From contig CM075857.1 of assembly GCA_037975125.1 (NCBI GenBank), positions 19,918,997-19,982,996 of the forward strand: a stretch of 64,000 nt of DNA, read 5' to 3'. Shown here one piece after another: positions 1 through 13,100 of the stretch; within the stretch, counting starts at the first letter, position 1, and every line of letters starts with the position of its first letter. A program made the translations under genes and the position numbers. Source of the stretch: Latrodectus hesperus. Taxonomy: Eukaryota; Arthropoda; Arachnida; Araneae; Theridiidae. The notes beneath the pieces are model-generated. The model made no database searches, was not told where the DNA came from, and worked only from the letters and a program-made list of their open reading frames with translations.

Positions 1-272
1 TGGGATGTGGATCAGTAGAGACACAGTGTCAGCTTCCAAGGATAAGGCTTTACGGGTGGATATGGAGGGCCTAGAATTGCCCTCCTTTGCAGATTTTAGT
101 TTTAAGGCCTTTAGGCTTAGCCATCGGAGCTTTTCTACGAGTAGTCGATGTGGAGGTCGATTTTGGCCTTTGTACAGATGTAGGGGGTAGATTTAGATTT
201 AAAATTAGGGTGGTTCCAAAAGAACCTAGCACCGCAACCATAGTTCTATTGTACTATATCCCTCAGAAAGCC

Positions 273-750
273 CTATTTGAAGAGACCAGTGACTGAAGTA
301 AAGTTCAGCAGACATTTTACAGGAATTTCCTGCAACATCCTAGATTCAATCAAGTGCTGACCCAGGTGTTCAAATCTATGTGCAGAAAAGGTTTCACATT
401 CACATAAGATGTGTATTGAAGTTTTTTCCATATAATGACAACCTCTACAAGTGGGATCATCTGAAACTCCCATTATGGTGAGAAGTCTTTTAAGGTGGCA
501 GTGTCCAGTAAGTAGTCCCACTGCTTTCCTTAGACTGCCTCTAATAAGCTTTAATAATTCTTTTTGCCTTTTGCTAGGGCACATGCTATTTAATAGCCTT
601 GCTTGACTTTATGAACTGGCACAATGCCAATGATCAAACTGTTGTTTTCTGAAGAGATCAAAGACATTCTTTCTGATCAATTCTTTTGAAATACCTAGCA
701 CTGGTTCAGGACCAAAAAAGTCGATGTAGGGGTAATTTAACAATCGGAAG
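273..750 (-). pseudogene. LINE ORF2 C-terminal fragment (post-RNase H zinc region)
   Basis: One frame runs from about 750 to 273 with a single in-frame TAA at 609-611. It begins around FFGPEPVLGIS, passes LLTGHCHLKR and a C-X2-C...H...C zinc-binding module (PTCRGCHYMEKTSIHILCEC), and ends at TGLFK. This arrangement is typical of the extreme C terminus of R1/I/LOA-like LINE polymerases. The catalytic reverse transcriptase (YXDD) and the endonuclease are absent, so it cannot mobilise itself. The junction with ORF1 lies somewhere around 730-780 and cannot be placed exactly by eye. Confidence 0.8.
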
Positions 751-779
751 TGAGAGACCATCCCTTTGTGTACTAGTCG

Positions 780-1602
780 TTCTGGTGAATTTGGCAGCAA
801 CAGTCGCATAACTGACTCCTACTTGAGGTGTGGGAGCTGTAACAGCCCGTCTCGCCTCAGGATAAGAACACTACCACCAAAGTTACGAGTAATTGATCTC
901 TTTTTCCAGTATCCAGATAGGACAACTTCTAGCGTAGGAGGGGTGGTCACTCTTACAGTTGACACACCTCTCCTTTGCAGTACAAGACGAACTGTCGTGG
1001 CCAACTGCTGCGCAGCAAGCGCAAATCAATTTGCCCCTGCAAGTCGCTTTGGAGTGACCAAATCTCTGGCACTGGAAACAACGCAAAGTATTTGGAATGA
1101 ACGGCCTAACGAATGGATGCATATACGCAGCTTTAATATGCTGCGGTAGGTCTGACGTCGCAAATGTCAGTTCGAGATGTTTAGTATTAATAATCTGCCC
1201 ATACCGTCTGACAGTGATGCGTTTTACTGCACAGACCTTTTGATCTTTAAGATTTTCTAAGATCTCGTCCGCAAGCATATTAAACAAACCCTGGGCGGAT
1301 ACCACACCAAATGAAAAGTTAAGATTAATATGAGGTTGGATGGACACCTCAAGGTTAGCTAGCATGTTCATGTTGCTAATCAGAGTTGCTTGAGCTTCTG
1401 AAGCAACTTCAACCATTAGATCTCCAGAACAAAGTTTCTGGATGCTCTTTACTTCTCCGATATTGCCAGAAATACCTTTTTGGATTAGGAAAGGGGATAC
1501 TGTATCAAAATTACCCTCTTTCCATTTGACAATATAGAATTTTGCTTTTAGTATAGTCAAGGTATGCTCCCATGGGAGAGAAGAGAAATTACTAGTTTCC
1601 AT
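780..1602 (-). pseudogene. LINE ORF1 (gag-like, three CCHC zinc knuckles), frameshifted near its end
   Basis: The first ATG is at 1,602; the frame is open a further 12 codons upstream without an ATG. The 239-residue reading frame ends at 883. Its C-terminal third holds three retroviral-type knuckles in tandem, CX2CX4HX4C-like: one at CFQC...H...C, one at CACC...H...C and one at CVNC...H...C. The family packages retrotransposon RNA into a ribonucleoprotein. The upstream half resembles the RNA-binding region of arthropod LINE ORF1 proteins. The typical continuation (a PEARRAV...SYATVA stretch) is still readable from about 870 to 780, but in another frame. A frameshift near 870-890 therefore breaks the protein, and the apparent stop at 883 is secondary. 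Not a host gene. Confidence 0.8.
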
Positions 1603-2140
1603 ACATAAAATGGAAATTTCGGGATCTGACGGCACCACCCACCACCGAGTCCAACAAGAGGATGCAGACCAGCTGCACCAGTGCTAGCCAGGTCCTATAC
1701 GCTCACAGTACATCCCTGAGATGGCCTACACCCTTAACGAGTCATCCAGTAGATGTACCGATCGCTTGATCCATAAAGCCGATTGATGTGCTGAGGACCA
1801 CAACACACCTCTCGTTTACCCGAAGCAGAGGCCAAAGTAATGTGTTGGTCTCTGGGGACCTCAATTACCAGGACCCTCCTTTCCAGGGATACAGGTCTCC
1901 ACGCACGGCAAACACGTGGGTGATTTAGTCCCCAAGAGGAGCTAATAGCAACAGAAAGGCGAAAGCTACTCAAGGGGAGCCCTCAACCTCTTTCGCGGCA
2001 ATCATAACGAGGGAGAAAAAGAAAAAGTAGAAGAGTAGAGGAGAGAAGAAAAGTAAGAAGAGGACAGATCACTAGGGTACCTCAGGATTGTGACACCCAT
2101 GTTTACCTAAAGAAGGTAAACCCCCTGAAGGGGGTAATTT

Positions 2141-2414
2141 ACTGAAGTATATCTTTAACTATTTTATCTGCTTTATATATAGCTATTTTTTTCTTTCAAA
2201 CAAATGAGAATTTAAGATTTCATTAAGAAAAAATTTTTAAATTTTAGTTTTTATTTCCAAAATGCCTCAACAGATTAAATTGATGAAATTATGCAAATAA
2301 TTTGGCGTTTTCAGAAAACACCTGATAGGAAATTAATGGATTATGTAATAATTATTTACACATTGGATCTAAAATGACAATATTTCACAGCAACTAGAAT
2401 TTAATGCATAGTAC
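2141..2414. other. Spectrin intron, left part
   Basis: AT-rich intronic sequence between the donor at 2,414 and the probable 5' end of the LINE at about 2,140. I see nothing else in it. Confidence 0.6.
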
Positions 2415-2945
2415 CTATCAGCTGCAGGTGTTTCTTGAGGTGGTGGTTCTAGAGCAGCCAATCTAGCAAGTTCTTCCTGTCTTTGTCTCTCTGCCTCCTC
2501 TTCTTCTTTCCTCCTGAATTCTTTAAGTTCAAACTAAAAGAGGAATAGAAAATTAAAGCATTGTCACAAACAAGTATTAGATTTCAATAAAGCAAAGTGT
2601 AATTTATTTTACAGTTGTCATTCTTTCAAGAGCAGCAAATCTTTCTTCTTGTGCAGCTGCTGATTTTTCAAAGGCTTCATGCTTCTTAATAAGCTGTTCA
2701 ACATCATCAATTGTATGCTAAAATTAAGAAAAAAAGTATGTTTACTTAAAATACATTTGATATTGTTTCATAAAGCAAAGCATTTTTGTATTTCAACTTT
2801 TTCTCAGAAAGAGAAAATACTGAAATGATTTATAATGAAAAAGCTTTATGTTGTTTATTAAAAAAACATATACATGTATAAAGAAAGCACAAACACAAAA
2901 ATTTTGATTTCAATAAACTAAGTATATTTTTACATAATTTATTAA

Positions 2946-3030
<85 letters not shown>

Positions 3031-4140
3031 TATATATATACATATATATATATACATATACATATATATATATATACATATATATATATACATATACATA
3101 TACATATATACATATACATATATATATACATATACATATATATATACATATACATATATATACATATATATATATATTAATAATACCATAATAATATATA
3201 CAAATTATATTAGATAACTTAATAATTCTTATAATCAAATAAAATTACTAAACATATATGAATAATGGGCAAATTATTCTCACTTATAGTGCAAAATATT
3301 TCTTATCACTAGACTGTAAAAATCTAATCTCATTACAATTCTGAATCATTAGTAATGTGATGCAATTTCAAAATGTGATTATAATTTAGATCAGGAAATA
3401 TTTTTTTTTTTCATTTTTAGCAATTTATTTTGAAATGTAGAATAGTGATGTTAAATATTTCTATGAATATGAAGTATCTTTCTTAACAATAAATAGACTT
3501 TCTTAAAGTATTGCAATTTGTGGCAATAATTTTTATTAATAACATTTTTCTCAAATGATTAATAATAATTATAATCTAAAATTGATGAAATTTTTTAAAT
3601 GGAAAATTTGCATAAAGCAAAATAAATGATATACTCACACCAAGTTCTTGGCTTAATAAGTATGGTTCTTGTGCGACAAGCCAAGCTTCTGCAACAGCAG
3701 CATCCCTGGCAAACTGATATACTTCCAATACTATAAACAAAAATATCCCCATTAAAATACAAGAGTGTTTCAAATTATATTAAAAACGTAATTTGATTTA
3801 AAAAATTAAATATCATTACGCACTCAATTGTAAATGTTCCCATCGCTCTTCCCATCTATTCATCATAGATGACCTCTGATTAGTGAGAGATAAAAGCCTT
3901 TCTTTGATCTAAAATTTAAAAGAACACTGTCAATAACAATGCACTCTGCAAAAAGATAATTTATATCAATGGTTTCTCTTTCCAAAAGAAAGTTTACCAA
4001 CCTCATTTGAAGCGTAATGGTTTCTAGCTAAAAGCTCTTTTCCTAAATTCACACAAGCTGCTATATTGTCTTCTCTGGCATCAATTTCAGCCTTCAAGCT
4101 TTGATGATTGTTCATGAGGAGTTCAACACCAGACACATCC
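2415..4140 (-). other. beta-Spec: beta-spectrin exons 37-41: last repeats, tetramerisation half-repeat and start of C-terminal linker
   Basis: Residues about 1939-2118, in exons 4140-4002, 3908-3824, 3730-3639, 2717-2613 and 2533-2415. The partial final repeat ([15 protein letters not shown] to [18 protein letters not shown]) supplies two helices that complete the N-terminal helix of alpha-spectrin. The last exon is the charged segment [17 protein letters not shown] followed by [12 protein letters not shown]. The exon ending at 3,639 uses GTGAGT; the upstream GTGTGA would break frame. The exon ending at 4,002 has a poor donor, GTTGGT. An in-frame continuation toward the PH domain is expected left of the window. 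Confidence 0.93.
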
Positions 4141-7100
4141 CTGTCAATAATAATTCTATATTAGCAAATAACATTGAAAAATTTAATTGATTTAAATAAA
4201 GCAAAATGAATGTATTTCTTAACAAATATGTGTGACCTTAAAAATTAATACATTAAATTAATTTAATTAATTATTGACAGAGTAAATATAATTAAGTTTT
4301 GTAAATTACTTGAAAAGTATTACTTTCCAAGTAAATGTGTAAACTCATACTTTATATTACTAAGTTATACTTAATGTAAATTAGTAATATTTTACAAGTA
4401 AATTTTGTAGTTTTTAATACAAATTAGTAATCTTTATATTAAAATTCATTAATGAAACGAAATTTAAAAAAATTAATTTTCACTTCTTTCCAATGATTAA
4501 TATAAAATATGAAGTTTCACGAAGAATGAACCTTTAGGAAAATTTAAAACAAATTGCATATAATTTTAGAAAACTCTCAACTACATTTTAACAGCACATA
4601 TGACAATGCCGTAAAAGAATCTTTACTGAGGAAAGGTTTTACCTACTTTATTCAAATAAAATTAGTCAGTGGGTTCTAAATGTAAGTCACATAAAAGTTC
4701 ATAAATCAAAAAATTCCTGCAGTTTTATGCCCTATTATCTTGTATGTTAGAAAAAAAATTTGTCTTTGTTTCACAAAACGGATGAACATAACCAATAAGC
4801 AATTATTTGAAAATAAGTTAAATGCATTTAATTTATACAATATTTTTAAATTTTCAGCAAAAATTCATTTTGTCAATCAGATGATGATTAACCATAAATC
4901 TTTACTAAAAATTAAAAAATTTCAATTAAATTAAAACTGATTATATTAAGAATTTCAAGACCAAGGAAAATATCATTAAATTCAGTTAATAAAAATATTA
5001 TAAAATATTAAGCTATAATTCAATAAAAATTTAAAGTTATGTTTTGTATATTGTCTATATTTATGAATTACACTTCAAAATATTTTTTAAATATTACTTT
5101 GAGATACAAGCAATTATTCCAAATATAAAATACACATAACTATATCTAGTGTCCTCTGCTTATTTATCAATGCATAATGCTTATACAGCGAAATGAATAA
5201 TTTACTAACCTAAAACTATTGTGTAAGGCATTACGTCTACACCAGATTTCCTTCAGAAGATTTTCCAGACTTACAGGCATAGCAATGGACTGTACTTAAG
5301 GTTTGCGATATTTGCTTACCACTACACCTCTCATGATTTTGAACGAACAGGGGACAAGGTGGACACCGAGTTGGCACCCTCCTCTCCATTTCCGTGTTAC
5401 AGTAGAAGTTTGAATATCACGGACTAAGTATAGACAAGTCTTACAAACCACGGAATTCCAGTAGACCAGTGAGTGAGAAAAAGGTAAGCCTTTCAGCTGC
5501 TGCCCATGGCAAGCAATGCTTCACTTTGTTAATCTTACAGCATGAAGCTACCTAGCTATTGGTTGACTGTATTCATGTTTTTCAAAGGAGGAAACATGAA
5601 AAACTTCAAAAGAGCCAACCCACAAATATTAGTCCATACTGCATCATTGATCAGATTTAGGGATTGAACCAGATACCATCCGTTTCAAAGAATGGATCTA
5701 ATTAGGACTTGACAAGTTCAATGTGTTATATTTCTACAAACTGCTTATCATTGCTCAAACAATAAAATTGTAAGAAATTATGTCAGTTAAAATTAAATGA
5801 CAGATTCAATCAATGGTAGAATTTGAAGCTCATAACTTCAAATTCCACTATTGATTTCATTGTTTAATAATTTATTTCAGTAAAGTTTAGTTAACATTCT
5901 TTGCCACTAGAAAGTTAATACAATTAAATCAATGCAAGGTATCATTGCAAAAGAGAATGAAAGGACAATATAAGTTCAACTTGTTTTAGGACATTGAAAA
6001 AAATTTCAACAAGTTTACAAGATAATATTTATTTTTATTTTATTGATTTTTTAGTTTAACACCAACTGAATTTGACTAAAATAGTAAACATCTAAACAAA
6101 TTTGATAACTAATTATTAAGTAATTCAAATATTGGATTGATTTGTTGTAATTCCATTTCTTCCCTTCAACATGCTCAATTGTGAAATCAATATAAGGGAC
6201 TAAATAACATTAAAACCCACATAGTATCCATTAAAATATAAATTATAAAGTGTTATTAAAATACCAAATGCAAGCAAAAATTCTTACTGAAATTTAAATT
6301 GGTGAAATCAATTTATATAAAAAATTTAAGGTATGATAGATGAACTTATGAGAAAAATAAAACAATGAAAAGCCTTTACAACAGCAAAATATTACTTCAA
6401 TTTTATGTCAGTTAAAATATTTACACGCTTGCAAATATTTACAATTAAGAAATTTATAATATGTAATATTAACATGAAATATATTATGATCATATATGTT
6501 ACACATTTTATTTGGTATTATTTTTCTGAAATGTTATTACAGTTTTGAAAATTCACTTTACAGCTGAATTAAATTTAATATCTTAATTAGGGCAATATTT
6601 TGCACAAAAATCTGCATTAATTAAGAAAAATTCAGGACAGTATGTCAGCTGTTATGTAGTTTTTAGGAAGTTTTCACATAAAATTAAAAGTAAGTCAAAA
6701 AGTTAACTAATTGCTGTATTTAACATATATATTTTTTATATTTAATTGAAAACTTTTTAAAATATAGACTCAAAATATTAGATTTAATACTTTTAACTTT
6801 TAATTTAGAAAATTTAACATAAGTTACAGTTCAACAAAAAATTTAAAAAGTGAAATCATATGAAAGATGAATTTTCATTGAAGATTGTTACAAATTATAT
6901 ACAAGTTTCCTAAAATAATAACTATGTTCAAACCTTGGTTTTTCAGACGTGTTCATTTGTCGAACTATATCCTCCATCCAAAGCATCAAATCTCTGACCA
7001 TATTGAGGAACTTGAATAAATCATTTGTATCAGCAAGTTTCAGGCGCCTTCCTTCACACATTCCAAGGAGTTTCTGCCAAGCACCAACTACCTCAGCTTC

Positions 7101-10100
7101 ACGGTTAGTGATTTCCTTCGCTTTGTCACCTGCATAGGCACTTTGCAAGTTTTCAGACTCTTCTTGTATTTGTTGGACCTAAGAGAAACGTTAGTTTAAA
7201 GTTGGAACTTCAATAACTTATAGTACAACAGTTTGACAATAGTCAAAGAAAATATGCTTACAGCAGTTCCCAGAGTCTGGAGATCATTCTCAAAATTAGC
7301 ATGCTTTCTCTGCAAACTGGAAACACTCACACCATCTTTACCCAATTCATCAGACATTGAGTTTTGTTTTTCCTATAAAAAACATTAAATAGTAAGTCAC
7401 TAATAATTTAGAAAGTTTAACTTTCTGATAAAAAATATTTAACTTATTACTTTTAAATTTAGTTTGATACAAATATTAATTACAAAGACATAAAATTTTG
7501 ATATAAGGCACTATAAAAAGGCAAACTTTGTGCAATTTCCTTTTAAATTTTGATAAAATATGACATTAAATACAAAAGTTGAAGAAAATAATTTTATTTC
7601 ATAATCAACTTATTCATGAGAATTTTGCTTTATTTTGTATTTTTGAATAACCAAAATAATATTCATGTAAAAAAATTTTTTTTATTATGTTAGAAGGATT
7701 TTTTTCTAAAATTCTTTAATATATTCCACAAAAATATTTTTTTAAAAAATAAGGATGAAAATATTGAAACTTGTTATGCTAACTTAAACTGGATTTGCCT
7801 ATCCAAATACAATTACAAATACAATTTCTTTAGTCATAGAAAAAATACGAAAATGATTTTCTAAAATTGAAATACCACATAACTAAAAAATTTTATCACA
7901 TGAAAAGTGAATGACTTAAGCAAAATTACAACTAAAGAAAATATATAAAAAGTAAAAGAATTCTTTGAATACTTGCAATTAGAAAGTTACATTAAAATAA
8001 TTTAATAATTATAATTAACACTCAATATGAATGTGAAAAACTTACTAATATTCGTCCTAATAAATCTTTACAATCGTGGAAGAATCTGTGGAGTTTCCAA
8101 GAAGCAGCTAACATTTGTGTTCTAGTATCAATAAGTTCTAATAAATCTGCCCAGGCTTCATTTAGAGTGTCCTTCCATTCAGCTATAGTTGCACTATCAG
8201 AATGGCCAGTAGCAATCAACTGATCAGCACTTTCATTAACCTCAGCCACTCTCTCAGTTCCAATTACTTCCGTGTCTCTAGCAAATTCTTTGAATCGTTC
8301 TTGTAACATCTGCAAATATTAAACATGAGAAATATAAAATAAATCATGAGAAACAATCCTATGTTGAACTTAACAATTAGCAAATCACTGCAACTAGTAC
8401 ATTAATAGTGAGACATTTACCACAACATGGTCATAATCTTGTCCAAGCTCATGTGAGCCAGCTACCATTTCTCGTTCTGAAATCCATTGCATTATATCAT
8501 CAACCTCACGATTAAGTGAAAACAATTTTAATCCTTCATCAAGCTTAGCTCTGCGTTCAAGGGCTAGATCTTTAAGGCCTGCATATAATTTGTCAACTTG
8601 AGACTGTCTTACAATAATTTGGTCACTAAAAAAAGAAGAAAATAGATCATTTTAATTATTTAAACATAAATAAATTATAAATACATCAAAAAATCAACAA
8701 AAGTACTGCATAACTAATGTAGAAAACTACAATAGTAAATATATGCAGTATATTAATTCACGAACACACAAAGATACAGAAAATAAAAAAAATTTTCTCA
8801 GTTTTAAATTGCCTTGAAACACAAAAAATATCAAATTGCAATTAAAGTGAATAATCAGTGCTAAGACAATCACAAATAATAATTCAAAAACAAGAAATTT
8901 TTTGAAAAGATTTCAAAGTTTATACAGTACCTTTCAGGATGACCTTCTGAAGCAAGTTGTTTGGCAGTCTCTCCCAATTGACGAACTGTTTCAGCATAAT
9001 CTTCAACTGCATTCTCCAAACTTTCATGTTTTTTCTTAAGGTTTTGTGTGCTTATTTCATCTTTGCCTCTGTCTTCAACCATCATATATAGTTCTTGTTC
9101 ACTCATCCAAGCTTCAGCTTCACTGGCATCAAAGTAATACTACAAGCAAATACATCTCATGAATATATATTAAAACACTTTTGAAAAAACAAATAGTTTA
9201 ACTATCCTTTATTTATATATTTTTTTATTAAAAAGCTTTCTATTCATTTGTAAATAAAGCATAACAAATAAAATGTTTAAAACACAGAACATTAATATAA
9301 ATTAAACTAGAATTCAAAATAAATTATTAATAATATAGATTTTTATTTGAAAGAAATTCTTACAATATTAATTTCTTTAATAGCATAACTACATATTTCC
9401 CTTTTTTCTCTTTCACAGCATTTCACAGAATAATTTTTTAACTTGAATGTACTAAGTTTTACAAAATTGAGAGATATTGAGTTGAATTTTAATGAAAAAA
9501 TTATAATCGTTAATTTCTTACACAATTAGACTTTGTATTACAATTTTCTTCATCAAGCTAATTTAAAAAAAAACTTTTACATAAACTATGCATTTTGCTT
9601 TACTTAGTTTATTGTTTTGCACAGTATATATTCACACAGGAAAATTCTATCTGGAATACAGTCCACTACAAATAACCACATTCAAGAAGAGAGTCAAACA
9701 TATGATACTGTTTAAATAAAGGATGCTACCTTTCAACAACCAAATTGGAAAAAAAATTTCAAGATGGAACCATATCCAATGTAACAAAAAATATATTTAG
9801 CAAAACCAATCATTTAACCAAATAACGAAGAATTTTTCCTAATCGCTAACACCACTGATATCTTATATAGAAAATGTTCAGATTTCCCACAATATCTTCA
9901 GCAATGTTTCTTAAAGTTAAGCAATATGGTAAAATTTAATCAAAATTTTAAAACCAAAACTGATTTTTTTATCAAATTCAATCCAATTATACATTAAAGT
10001 AATTTATAAAATCCCTTACTCAAGAAAGGACAGAACTGCTTCTGAATTACATAGATTGAGATACTTTTGGGATAAATAAAAGGCAGAAAAACCAAAATAA

Positions 10101-13100
10101 TTTCTAAAAAAATTAACTATTACAAGAACTTCCCCTTAGAAAATAGCTATAAAATGCATATAAAATCTGAGAGGTCCATGCTTGATAAATAGCATTTATA
10201 AAGACACTTTAACATGCACTTTTCTAAGGATCAATTTGACTTAATGTTAAATATATTATTTCCTGGTTAATTCTTATACTTCCTTTTTGTTTTTTCCCCC
10301 ACTTGATAAATTTACAATTTAGCAGATTTTAAGATATCAAAAATTTTGCAAGTTACATTATTTGAAACAAACCTTATACTTTGGGAGAGACAAACTTAAG
10401 ATTCAAACGGCAAAATCATGGAAAACATTTACCTGTTGTGCTTTTTCAGATTCTAAAAGTTTATCTTCCCTCTCGTCAAGAGCTTTTTTCAAGTCACTCC
10501 ACTGTTGCAAAAGATCATCAATAAGTCTCTGGAATTCATCAGAATCTTCATGACCTTCACTGATGAGTTTCTGACCATTCTCACAAATGTTTGTTATTCT
10601 AGGTTCATGATTTTCAATTTCAGTTCTTAAAGACTGGAAAAATATTATAAGTTAAGGAATATCAAATCATACAAAAATTACAACTTTATTAAAATGAAAT
10701 ATTACTTGATTCTTCTTTTTCAACATTTGCACACTAAAGAGGCTATTTCCATAGTCACTTGATTGTGTAAGAGGTTTCTTTTCAGAAACCCACAATTTTT
10801 CATCTTCGATATCTCTCCTAAATTGATAAGCTTCCTTTTTCTTCAAGAGTGTTGCTTTTCTCTCTAATAAAGGTGCTTGCAATCGTTGGAATCTAAAATA
10901 GAAAGATTTTTCAAGAGAAATCAACATAAAATCACTTAAATACATATTTAAAATAACATATTAATATATTTTAAGCTAGATGTTCACACATACTTCAAAA
11001 CGAGTGAAATTTAAACGAGACAATGACTTAAGAATTTTTGTCCACATTAACCACATTAATTTCTTCACATGCTGAAGCATGATTAAATGATTGAAGTGAA
11101 TTTACTTTTCATTCTTACTGTGCATGAATTTTCCAATTGTAATAAGCAGCATGAGTTTAATTTGATCAATAGTAAGTATGGCAAACTCATAGAATATAAT
11201 AAATAAAAACACAAACCTGTCTTCTACATATGATTTTTTCACTACAATCTCGTCCTCTTTAGCAGGATCCATTTTTTTCAAGTATTCAGCTTGACTCTTC
11301 AATTCTGTCACTTGCTGAGCCTTAACAGCCATTTGAGTTTCTATCATCTATAAAATAAATTTTAAGTTAACATTTAGTGTAATGAAAAATGAGATAATTT
11401 TATAATGCGATAAATTAATGCATTAAAATCCTAAAATAGGATATTGGAAAATGTTTCCCATTTAAATATTATGTGTTACTCAAACTAAAAATATTAAAAT
11501 ATACTTAATCAAATTTTTCACATTTCTTTATAGTCTGCACTTAGCTACTATGTTAATACTTTAGCAGTTTCACAGGAAATTTTTAATAGATAATTTTACA
11601 TTTTCAATTTTTTTTGGTTCTTACTTTATTTAAATACCCGTACCTGTTGTTTCTGTAAGATAAGATTGACACCTGTCAAACTAACTGCCTCCTGACTAGG
11701 CTCAACAGACAAGACTTGTTTCTCCAGTTCACTTATCCAGCCGTCAATATCATCACAGGTCTGTTCATAGAGCACTTGTCTATTGGCATCAAAAAGTTTC
11801 TCACTTTTTTCTGCTGTTGTGTTCTCTAGATCTTCAAACTGGCGAGCAATTTCATTCAATTGTGGCTCGACCAAAGGTGCCAATTCTGGTTTTTCTGCAA
11901 CTAGATCTTTACCAGCCTAATTAAAACATTATTTGTTAATTTATGATGCAATAATAAAATATGAATATTATTAGTTTATGTTTGGTAATCATATTACAAT
12001 AAAAAACTGACATTTGATGATGAATTTACATTTTCTTCTAAAAGACATGAAACAGTGTAACATCACATAAGTCATATCTGTCTCTCATTACTTACAACTC
12101 ATTCTATGTATACGAAAGAACAATATACAAATTATTTTCATAAGCACATATTTCATAAAAAAAATTTTAATCAGCACCAAGTGTAAGTTTGAATTGATTT
12201 AAAACTATCAAATTTTCTACAGATCAAGAGAATGTATAAAACATACTCAGTTCTTTTTGTGCATTTAATAGATACAATGTACAATTAGTATTCAATGAAA
12301 AAGGAGTATCATTTACAGACATCAAATAAACTAAATATCCGAATCGTGAAATTTTGCCTAAATTAAAAGTGTGATAATCCTTTCTTCAAATTAAAGTAGA
12401 ACTCAGAAAATTATTTGTTTTGATAAAAGATTGGTGTAAATATAACAGAAAAACTTTCCAAGCCATACCTAAAAAACATCTATAGAACTTATTAGATAAA
12501 ACTAAATACAGGACTATGTATCCTGTGCCACAGCACCAAGTATATAGTAGCACTAATTCCTGACAATATGAAAATTTGCATGCTAAGTATGACTACAGAC
12601 ACCTGGAACCAGGGGGTACGTGTACCTTCCTGGGGCTTGAGCAGCCACCAGGCGCGTCAGCAAGTGGTGGATAGCTGAATGTCCTGTAGGAATGACAGGA
12701 TAGCCTTGAATATAGAATCAGAAGCCGCGAACCAGCTCCCATAAACCCTGGTGTTATGCGATCTGTGCCTAGGGCTAATTGGCACCGCGGTATTGGTGTC
12801 TTAACGGAGCCTCTAGATGCTTGGCGAACTTCTAGAGTAATTTGCCTTGCCCAGTAACTCAGGCAATGCTGGGTGGACTTATATTACCTGAGCTTTTTAA
12901 TTGTTATCTTGTGGCTGAAAAGACACAAGAAGTAACAAACCTTTCTGCATTTGCAGGTGAAGCCTCTAAAGTAGACCTTGCTGAAAAAGACAAGGGAACT
13001 CAGAGGCAATCTTGTAAAGGGGCAGCAATGAATCCTTCACTTGAGGTAGAAATGACCTCCAAACCATCTTCTGGTGAAAGTCAGGAAGCTATCCCTAGCA

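Larger units (their letters stand above)
1..2140 (-). mobile_element. Internally deleted non-LTR retrotransposon (LINE), 3' end outside the window
   Basis: On the minus strand this reads as a LINE: a pyrimidine-rich 5' leader (about 2,100 to 1,640), a zinc-knuckle ORF1 (1,602 to about 780), then only the C-terminal tail of an R1/I/LOA-type ORF2 (about 750 to 273), then 3' UTR to the window edge. The endonuclease and reverse transcriptase expected between ORF1 and the ORF2 tail, roughly 2.5 kb or more, are missing. The probable 5' boundary carries two small hairpins: GTTTACC/GGTAAAC arms at 2,101-2,121 and CCCCCTGAAGGGGG at 2,120-2,134. The element lies in the same orientation as the spectrin gene, to the left of its last visible exon. 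The family call comes from motif reading, not a database search, and the exact ends are uncertain. Confidence 0.8.

Noticed and set aside
2830..3238. Long minus-strand frames rich in Tyr and Ile
   Set aside because: They are translations of the (TA)n/(TACATA)n microsatellite. The same applies at 25.8, 52.2 and 58.2 kb.
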